DNA from: Pseudomonadota bacterium
GTDB lineage: Bacteria; Pseudomonadota; Gammaproteobacteria; Burkholderiales; Burkholderiaceae_B
Length of the DNA stretch: 9,909 nucleotides
Reading direction: 5' to 3'
Assembly: GCA_023387815.1 (NCBI GenBank)
Contig: JAEWHK010000004.1
Span: forward strand, 1-9,909
Part shown: positions 5,407 to 9,909 of the stretch, piece after piece
Numbering within the stretch: the stretch's first letter is position 1
Layout: each line of letters begins with the position of its first letter
Made by a program: the position numbers and the translations under genes
Notes under the pieces: model-generated
Database searches by the model: none
The model's input: the letters and a program-made list of their open reading frames with translations, nothing else
What the model was told of the DNA's origin: nothing

Positions 5407-6903
5407 ATGGCAGATCCGGTACTCATAGCAAAAAGCGGTCAGCAGGACGTTTTTATCCTTCCTGAAATGGCCAACCGCCACGGATGCATTACCGGCGCAA
5501 CCGGTACGGGTAAAACGGTCACGCTGCAGGTTCTGGCCCAGGCGTTTTCCAGGCTGGGGACCCCGGTGTTCATGGCCGATGTCAAAGGTGATCTGACCGG
5601 CATTTCCCAGGCGGGCCAGGACAGCCCCAAGTTGCAGGAGCGCCTGCAGAAATACAATCTGCCCACGCCGCAATGGGGCGCAGCGCCCACCGTGCTCTGG
5701 GATGTTTTTGGTGAGCAGGGTCATCCGGTACGCGCAACGGTCTCCGATATGGGGCCCTTGCTTCTGTCGCGCATGCTGGACCTGAATGAAACGCAAACCG
5801 GCGTTCTGAACCTGGTATTCAAGGTGGCAGACGATGAGGGCCAGCTGGTGCTCGATCTCAAGGATCTGCGCGCCATGCTGCAGAATGTCGCCGATCGCTC
5901 GGCCGAACTGCGCCAGAAATACGGCAACGTGTCAGCCGCGTCTGTGGGCGCAATTCAGCGTGCACTGTTGCAGCTTGAATCCCAGGGGGCGGATCACTTT
6001 TTTGGCGAGCCCATGCTCGACATTCATGATCTGATCCGTACCGACGCAAAAGGCCAGGGAATTGTCAATATTCTGGCGGCAGATAAATTGATGCAGTCGC
6101 CCAAGCTCTATGCCGTATTTCTGTTGTGGCTGCTCGCCGAAATTTACGAGGCTTTACCAGAGATTGGCGATCCCGAGCAGCCGCGACTGGTCTTTTTCTT
6201 CGACGAAGCGCACCTGCTGTTTACCGATGCGCCTGATGCTCTGCTACAGAAAATCGAACAGATTGTGCGGCTTGTCCGCTCCAAAGGGGTGGGCGTATTT
6301 TTTGTTACGCAGAATCCTCTGGATATTCCGGAAACGGTGCTGGGTCAGCTGGGCAATCGAGTTCAGCATGCCTTGCGGGCCTTTACGCCCCGTGATCAGC
6401 GGGCAGTCAAGACAGCAGCCGAAACCATGCGGCCCAATCCCGATCTGGATATTACCAAGGCCATTGCCGAACTCGGTGTCGGTGAGGCGCTATTGTCGTT
6501 TCTGGATGCCAAGGGCAGTCCCGGCATTACCCAGCGTGGCTGGGTGCTTCCGCCGGCCAGCCGTATCGGCCCGGCGACCGATGCAGAGCGGCAGGCGCTG
6601 CGTAACGCCTCGCAGTTTGGTGGCAAGTACGACAAGATGGTGGATCGTGAATCTGCCTTTGAAGTGCTGTCCCGGCGCGCAGAGGAAAAAAATCCTCAGC
6701 AATCGGCAAAAGAGTCGGCCGCCGCCGGCTCTGGCGCTGATGGCGTATTGGGTATGGTCAAGGATCTGATGCTTGGTTCTACCGGCCCCCGCGGCGGGCG
6801 GCGTGACGGTGTTGTTCAGCAGGTGGCAAAAAGCTATGTGCGTGGTGCGGCCCGTCAGCTGATTCGCGGCGTATTGGGTTCACTGATAGGAAAAAAACGC
6901 TGA
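5407..6903 (+). CDS. HerA/YjgR-type P-loop ATPase (DUF853 family)
   Basis: This 498-residue protein belongs to the DUF853 group of the FtsK/HerA ATPase superfamily (E. coli YjgR is the familiar member), whose cellular job is not established. Seen: an N-terminal strand segment, Walker A 'GATGTGKT' (residues 30-37) followed by 'FMADVKGDLTGIS', Walker B 'LVFFFDEAH' (about 261-269) with the catalytic acidic pair, then 'GVGVFFVTQNPLDIPETVLGQLGNRVQH', a sensor/arginine-finger-like region. The C-terminus has a low-complexity Ala/Gly stretch and the basic tail 'RGVLGSLIGKKR'. No membrane segments or signal peptide are seen, so it should be cytoplasmic. The ATG at 5407 is preceded by AAAGGGA (5395-5401), and the start 'MADPVLIA' matches family starts. 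No NurA-like nuclease or other HerA partner is adjacent, so archaeal-style end resection is not supported. It appears monocistronic. DNA translocation or helicase activity is inference from the fold. Confidence 0.9.
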   Translation: MADPVLIAKSGQQDVFILPEMANRHGCITGATGTGKTVTLQVLAQAFSRLGTPVFMADVKGDLTGISQAGQDSPKLQERLQKYNLPTPQWGAAPTVLWDVFGEQGHPVRATVSDMGPLLLSRMLDLNETQTGVLNLVFKVADDEGQLVLDLKDLRAMLQNVADRSAELRQKYGNVSAASVGAIQRALLQLESQGADHFFGEPMLDIHDLIRTDAKGQGIVNILAADKLMQSPKLYAVFLLWLLAEIYEALPEIGDPEQPRLVFFFDEAHLLFTDAPDALLQKIEQIVRLVRSKGVGVFFVTQNPLDIPETVLGQLGNRVQHALRAFTPRDQRAVKTAAETMRPNPDLDITKAIAELGVGEALLSFLDAKGSPGITQRGWVLPPASRIGPATDAERQALRNASQFGGKYDKMVDRESAFEVLSRRAEEKNPQQSAKESAAAGSGADGVLGMVKDLMLGSTGPRGGRRDGVVQQVAKSYVRGAARQLIRGVLGSLIGKKR

Positions 6904-6916
6904 CACGCATCGAGCC

Positions 6917-6964
6917 AGCGTTGGAATGGGGAAGCGTCGGAACGGACGAGCGCTGAATTGATCG
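6917..6964. repeat. Degenerate 16-bp tandem repeats after the ATPase gene
   Basis: Three units begin with AGCG at exact 16-bp spacing: AGCGTTGGAATGGGGA (6917), AGCGTCGGAACGGACG (6933) and AGCGCTGAATTGATCG (6949). Identity is 11 of 16 between the first two and 9 of 16 between the second and third. A possible fourth, shifted by one base, follows with GCGTGGAATG at 6965-6974. The block starts 13 bp after the ATPase stop codon. No coding potential or T-run is seen. Origin by slippage is likely and function is unknown. Confidence 0.55.
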
Positions 6965-7002
6965 GCGTGGAATGCACTGAACGAGTGCCGAAATGAACCA
7001 GT

Positions 7003-7121
7003 TGGGCCGGGCGGATACGCATGTGGTGCCTGGTTTATGGGATATGGACGCCGCTTCCGGCTTATGAGATGTGGACGCCGCGCCCGGCTATTGGGATATG
7101 CACGGCGGGCCTGGCTTATGG
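7003..7121. repeat. 27-bp tandem repeats between the ATPase gene and marR
   Basis: Three clear units lie at 7030-7056, 7057-7083 and 7084-7110. A partial one follows from 7111 (first 11 bp, CTGGCTTATGG), and an older degraded copy precedes at 7003-7029 (14 of 27 positions match the consensus). Shared elements are CYGG, then TTATGGGATATG, then GACGCCGC. Two unit junctions form small GCCG-N4-CGGC inverted repeats (7050-7061 and 7077-7088). The array ends 4 bp before the marR stop codon. The period equals nine codons, but a protein reading is not supported. With the 16-bp block, this accounts for most of the 222-bp intergenic region. Confidence 0.75.
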
Positions 7122-7125
7122 AAAG

Positions 7126-7731
7126 TCAGCTTTCCTCATTGCAGGCAATCACACAGCCCTGGTTTTTCTCCAGTTCGTTCACAAGCCGCTCATAAGTATC
7201 GGGATTGCCATTTTGCTGCATTCGTTGCAAAAAGCTGATCAGCAGCGTTGTCTCCTCGTTGGTAAAGCCTTTCAGGTGGGCATTGAGGGCCCGTGATACC
7301 GCAGGCATGAGTTTTTCGGTAACGGTGTGACCTTTTTCTGTCAGTTCCAGTTCCACGACGCGTCGATCATGAGTGGAGCGTTTGCGTTTCAGAAAGCCTT
7401 TTTTCTCGAGTCTGTCCAGGGTGCGCGTCATGGCGCCCGTATCAACTTCCGCCACGCGGGCAACACCGGCGGGTGTGCGTGCCTTGTCAAGGCCAATGAT
7501 GGCAATGGGATGCCACTGAGAAGCGGTCAGGCCCAGGGGCTCCATTTCCGCTTCAATCATCTGTGAAATGGACGAAAAATTCAGACGGATCAGATATCCG
7601 ATATTCTTCAGGCCCGTATTGTTGGCGGCATTACTGTATAGCGGGCCACAGGCATCACTGACCGCGCTGCAGACGACCGCAGCGTCCCGGGTCACGGACT
7701 CAGAGGAAGGGGATGAATTGTCTTTATTCAT
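7126..7731 (-). CDS. MarR-family transcriptional regulator with cysteine-bearing terminal extensions
   Basis: The 201-residue protein has a central MarR winged helix-turn-helix: 'LGLTASQWHPIAII' (66-79), 'TPAGVARVAEVDTGAMTRTLDRLEKKGFL' split over the HTH and recognition helix (86-114), and the wing with the conserved 'DRR' (122-124), then 'LELTEKG'. It probably binds DNA as a dimer and represses. It is longer than the usual 140-160 residues because of a hydrophilic N-terminal extension of roughly 40 residues and a longer C-terminus. All four cysteines are in these ends: C21 and C28, then C193 and C197; the core has none. In MarR proteins the N- and C-terminal helices together build the dimer interface, so these cysteines could form a thiol switch. 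It is divergent from the quinone oxidoreductase gene (146-bp gap), its likely target along with itself. The ATG at 7731 is the first available start, but its ribosome site is weak. The inducer is unknown. Confidence 0.92.
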   Translation of the reverse strand: MNKDNSSPSSESVTRDAAVVCSAVSDACGPLYSNAANNTGLKNIGYLIRLNFSSISQMIEAEMEPLGLTASQWHPIAIIGLDKARTPAGVARVAEVDTGAMTRTLDRLEKKGFLKRKRSTHDRRVVELELTEKGHTVTEKLMPAVSRALNAHLKGFTNEETTLLISFLQRMQQNGNPDTYERLVNELEKNQGCVIACNEES

Positions 7732-7762
7732 TTTAATCGCTGCCTAAGCAGATTTTGACTGT

Positions 7763-7820
7763 ATCATAATAATTATTTTAACTGACTCCGTTGATTTAAT
7801 ACAGCGTATCGACTTAAATA
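7763..7820. promoter_or_regulatory. Shared marR/qorA control region with an AT-rich palindrome
   Basis: The perfect palindrome AATAATTATT (7768-7777) adjoins TATGAT on the minus strand (7768-7763, one mismatch to TATAAT), a plausible -10 of marR, although no good -35 is seen. On the plus strand TTGATT (7791-7796) is 17 bp before TTAAAT (7814-7819), a weak promoter for qorA. ATTTAA (7794-7799) and TTAAAT (7814-7819) form an inverted repeat around a smaller ATAC-AGC-GTAT repeat (7799-7809). Binding by the adjacent MarR protein would fit both autoregulation and qorA control. Motifs are seen directly; binding is inferred. Confidence 0.4.
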
Positions 7821-7860
7821 GACTAATCTGTTTTCACCATTGTGGCTTACGTAAAAACTC

Positions 7861-7866
7861 AGGAGG
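7861..7866 (+). promoter_or_regulatory. Strong ribosome binding site of qorA
   Basis: AGGAGG is a full Shine-Dalgarno match. It lies 11 nt before the ATG at 7878 and 5 nt before an in-frame GTG at 7872. Either could be the start, differing by two residues; ATG is preferred by codon type and by the start of QorA homologues. Confidence 0.7.
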
Positions 7867-7877
7867 GTAGGGTGGCA

Positions 7878-8858
7878 ATGTCTTCAAGAAAAGTACAGAT
7901 CAGCGAACACGGCGACGTGGACGTCATGAAAATCGTCACTGAAGAAGTGGCAGCACCTGCAGATAACGAGGTGCAGATTGCCCAGAAGGCAATTGGCCTC
8001 AATTTCATTGATATTTATTATCGTACCGGACTGTATGCACAACCTTTGCCTCATGGTCTGGGATTTGAAGCTGCCGGTGTGGTGCAGGCCGTTGGCAGTC
8101 GTGTGACCCACCTGAAAAAAGGGGATCGGGTTGCCTACGGCCAAAGCCCCATTGGTGCTTATGCGGAACTTCGCAACGTCCCCGCGGGAAATGTACTGAA
8201 AATCCCCGATTTCCTGTCTTTTGACGAAGCGGCTGCCGTCATGCTCAAAGGGCTGACTGTGCAGTATCTGTTCCGTCAGACATATCGTCTTCAGGGAACG
8301 GAAACCATCCTGTTTCACGCCGCCGCCGGTGGTGTTGGGCTCATTGCGTGCCAGTGGGCAAAAGCGCTGGGCGTCAAACTGATCGGCACGGTCTCGAGTC
8401 CCGAAAAATCCGATATCGCACTGTCTCATGGCGCCTGGGCGACCATCGACTACAGCAAGGAAGATGTGGTGGAGCGCGTCCTGGCCCTGACCAACGGCAA
8501 AAAAGTGCCTGTGGTTTACGACGGCGTAGGCAAGGATACCTGGGAGCGCTCACTCGATTGTCTGCAGCCTCGTGGTCTGATGGTGAGTTTTGGCAATGCC
8601 TCTGGTGCAGTAACGGGTGTGAATCTGGGTATTCTGGCCAGCAAGGGGGCGCTTTATGCAACTCGCCCCACACTTGGCCCTCACGTAGATACACCCGAGA
8701 AACTCAAGGCAGCCTCTGACGAGCTGTTTGATATGATTCGCAGCAAGAAAATCAAGGTGCAGATTGATCAGCGCTACAGCCTGGCGGATGTGGCAGATGC
8801 GCATAAAGCCCTGGCGGCGCGTAAAACCACTGGCGCTACGGTGATTACACTGGATTGA
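7878..8858 (+). CDS. qorA: NADPH:quinone oxidoreductase, QorA type (zinc-free MDR family)
   Basis: The 326-residue protein matches E. coli QorA (327) closely along its length. QorA-type enzymes are soluble, zinc-independent medium-chain dehydrogenases that use NADPH to reduce quinones and related carbonyls. Seen: the N-terminal GroES-like catalytic domain with 'GLNFIDIYYRTGLY' and 'GLGFEAAGVV', then the Rossmann domain with 'HAAAGGVGLIACQWAKALG' (about 147-165, nucleotide-binding AxxGGVG). Next come 'VVYDGVGKDTWERSLDCLQ', 'RGLMVSFGNASGAVTGVNL' and 'ATRPTL', then a normal C-terminus 'TTGATVITLD'. The structural-zinc cysteine cluster of alcohol dehydrogenases is absent, as expected. It is divergent from a MarR regulator and followed by a hairpin terminator, so it is probably a single-gene unit under MarR control. 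The physiological substrate is not evident. Confidence 0.94.
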   Translation: MSSRKVQISEHGDVDVMKIVTEEVAAPADNEVQIAQKAIGLNFIDIYYRTGLYAQPLPHGLGFEAAGVVQAVGSRVTHLKKGDRVAYGQSPIGAYAELRNVPAGNVLKIPDFLSFDEAAAVMLKGLTVQYLFRQTYRLQGTETILFHAAAGGVGLIACQWAKALGVKLIGTVSSPEKSDIALSHGAWATIDYSKEDVVERVLALTNGKKVPVVYDGVGKDTWERSLDCLQPRGLMVSFGNASGAVTGVNLGILASKGALYATRPTLGPHVDTPEKLKAASDELFDMIRSKKIKVQIDQRYSLADVADAHKALAARKTTGATVITLD

Positions 8859-8870
8859 TGCCGCAACGGC

Positions 8871-8916
8871 TGGGCGCGCTGTCGACTCTGGTCGGATGCG
8901 CGCCCATCGTTTCATT
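8871..8916 (+). terminator. Probable Rho-independent terminator of qorA
   Basis: TGGGCGCGC (8871-8879) pairs perfectly with GCGCGCCCA (8898-8906). Inside the loop, CGAC (8883-8886) can pair with GTCG (8891-8894), capping the stem with a TCTG tetraloop. The following TCGTTTCATT (8907-8916) is a poor but present T-rich tail. The position 12 bp after the qorA stop fits. In the opposite direction (lysR) no T-tract follows, so it probably serves qorA only. Confidence 0.6.
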
Positions 8917-8994
8917 ACCATTCTGCCTGGTTGCGAATTGTCATCCCTTTAACCATCATCGCTTAACGGCTCTTCTTCTTAATCATTATCCCCC

Positions 8995-9909
8995 TTATTC
9001 ATCACCCATCAGGGCCTGACGTGTTTCTTCGTTCTCCAGCTGATTCAGCCACCACTGCAAACCCTTTCCCACAGTGCGGCCATGAGAGGGCTTGCGCCAG
9101 GCGTAATTGCTTTGCACTACCCGTGGGCAGGCTGCCACTTTCTTCGCAATGAGTTCACCGCTTTCCAGATAGGGCCGGGCATGCGAATAGGGCAGGAAAC
9201 CGCAACCCAGCCCCATGCGATGAGCCAGCACTTTGGCATGCAGATTGGGAACCGTGAATACGCGTTGCATGTTTTGTATGCCATATGAAATACGACGGGC
9301 GAATCTGGCCGTGTCCGCAGCCGCGACCGACTGATAGCGCGCGATGTTTTGTTCTTCCAGTGGTTCAGGTGCATTTGCCAGCGGATGCTGCGGCGACACC
9401 ACAAACACAAACGAAATTTTACTCAGGGGCAGTGAAAGGATGTCGGGACTCTGCAGTGTACTGCTGACTCCAATCGCCAGATCAGCGTGTCCGGCAATTA
9501 ATGTTTCCCAGGTTCCATCCAGTACCTCTTCGCGAATGCGTAGTTGCGTGGGAACCTGCAGTGCAAAAAACTTCTCGCACAAATCAAACAGCACCTTGCG
9601 GGAGACAATGGTATCGGCACTGATGGTCAGAAAGGGTTCCCAGCCTGTAGCCACGCGTTTGACCCGATGGGCAATCTGTTCCAGCGAAGTCAGCAACTGG
9701 CGGCCTTCGTTGATCAGTTCAGAGCCCGCGGGTGTCAGCACTGCGTGCCTGGATTTTCGATCAAAAAGCAGTACATCCAGCGCATCTTCAACCTGTCGCA
9801 CGCGATAAGTAAGGGCACTCGGAACCAGATTCAGTTCACGCGCGGCCGCGGCAAAGCTGCCTTTTTCAGCGATCAGCAGCAGCATCTGTATGGTTTCGGG
9901 GGTAAGAAC
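8995..9909 (-). CDS. LysR-type transcriptional regulator, YhaJ-like, 5' end cut by the window edge
   Basis: About 304 residues are visible. The frame is still open at base 9909, with VLTPETIQ preceding the first internal Met at 9885. LysR proteins normally have some 8-12 residues before 'LLLIAEKGSFAAAA', so the true start is probably a few codons outside the window. Seen: the N-terminal helix-turn-helix 'GSFAAAARELNLVPSALTY', then 'VRQVEDALDVLLFDR' and 'LTPAG', followed by an effector domain starting 'GWEPFLTISADTIV', with 'ADLAIGV', 'VVSPQHPLA', 'VAAADTAR' and 'GLGCGFLPY'. The 'GWE..LTI' linker and the ADTAR segment resemble E. coli YhaJ, an aromatic/quinol-linked regulator; this resemblance is from memory. 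It converges on qorA across 136 bp. Its own target promoter is not in view and the ligand is unknown. Confidence 0.93.
   Translation of the reverse strand, partial: VLTPETIQMLLLIAEKGSFAAAARELNLVPSALTYRVRQVEDALDVLLFDRKSRHAVLTPAGSELINEGRQLLTSLEQIAHRVKRVATGWEPFLTISADTIVSRKVLFDLCEKFFALQVPTQLRIREEVLDGTWETLIAGHADLAIGVSSTLQSPDILSLPLSKISFVFVVSPQHPLANAPEPLEEQNIARYQSVAAADTARFARRISYGIQNMQRVFTVPNLHAKVLAHRMGLGCGFLPYSHARPYLESGELIAKKVAACPRVVQSNYAWRKPSHGRTVGKGLQWWLNQLENEETRQALMGDE

Noticed and set aside
6110..6769. 219-codon plus-strand frame inside the ATPase gene
   Set aside because: It is out of frame with the ATPase gene and low in complexity (Arg/Cys/Trp-rich), with no ribosome site or family motif.
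7003..7121. Tandem repeats considered as a CRISPR array
   Set aside because: Units are directly adjacent without unique spacers, are imperfect, and no cas gene is nearby.
8907..8994. Possible small gene or RNA between the qorA terminator and the lysR stop
   Set aside because: The stretch is short, with no start/ribosome-site combination, no strong stem and no promoter-like pair; nothing supportable was seen.

Overview
The window looks like ordinary chromosomal housekeeping DNA from a betaproteobacterium of the order Burkholderiales, most likely family Alcaligenaceae. Base composition is moderately GC-rich by eye. The protein sequences and the gene order yebC-purD-nadD-rsfS-rlmH-maf fit that group. 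Advenella is my best guess at genus, from general resemblance only. No rRNA, tRNA, CRISPR array, insertion sequence, phage gene or toxin-antitoxin pair was found.

Layout. Positions 1-1004 (+) hold the 3' end of ispH (isoprenoid synthesis), followed 5 bp later by maiA, a zeta-class glutathione transferase (maleylacetoacetate isomerase). These converge on, and overlap by 19 bp, a long minus-strand operon running from 5293 down to 986. In transcription order it is yebC (translation or regulatory factor), purD (purine synthesis), nadD (NAD synthesis), rsfS (ribosome silencing factor), rlmH (23S rRNA methyltransferase) and maf (nucleotide pyrophosphatase). The genes are closely spaced, with an ATGA overlap at purD/nadD. 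The exceptions are two junctions that each carry a perfect GC-rich hairpin without a T-run. A short divergent promoter region (5294-5406) separates yebC from a plus-strand HerA/YjgR-type P-loop ATPase (5407-6903).

The 222 bp between the ATPase gene and the next gene are mostly filled by two different degenerate tandem-repeat blocks, with periods of 16 bp and 27 bp. Next comes a divergent pair: a MarR-family repressor (minus) and a QorA-type quinone oxidoreductase (plus), sharing an AT-rich 146-bp control region with a palindrome. The MarR protein has four cysteines, all in its terminal extensions, which suggests a redox or quinone sensor. A hairpin terminator follows qorA. The last gene is a LysR-type regulator of YhaJ-like appearance, cut by the right edge.

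No wholly new multi-gene system is evident. The points most worth checking are the cysteine-bearing MarR/QorA pair, the tandem-repeat region, the operon hairpins placed at stop codons, and the 18-bp repeat just upstream of (or inside) the maf N-terminus.
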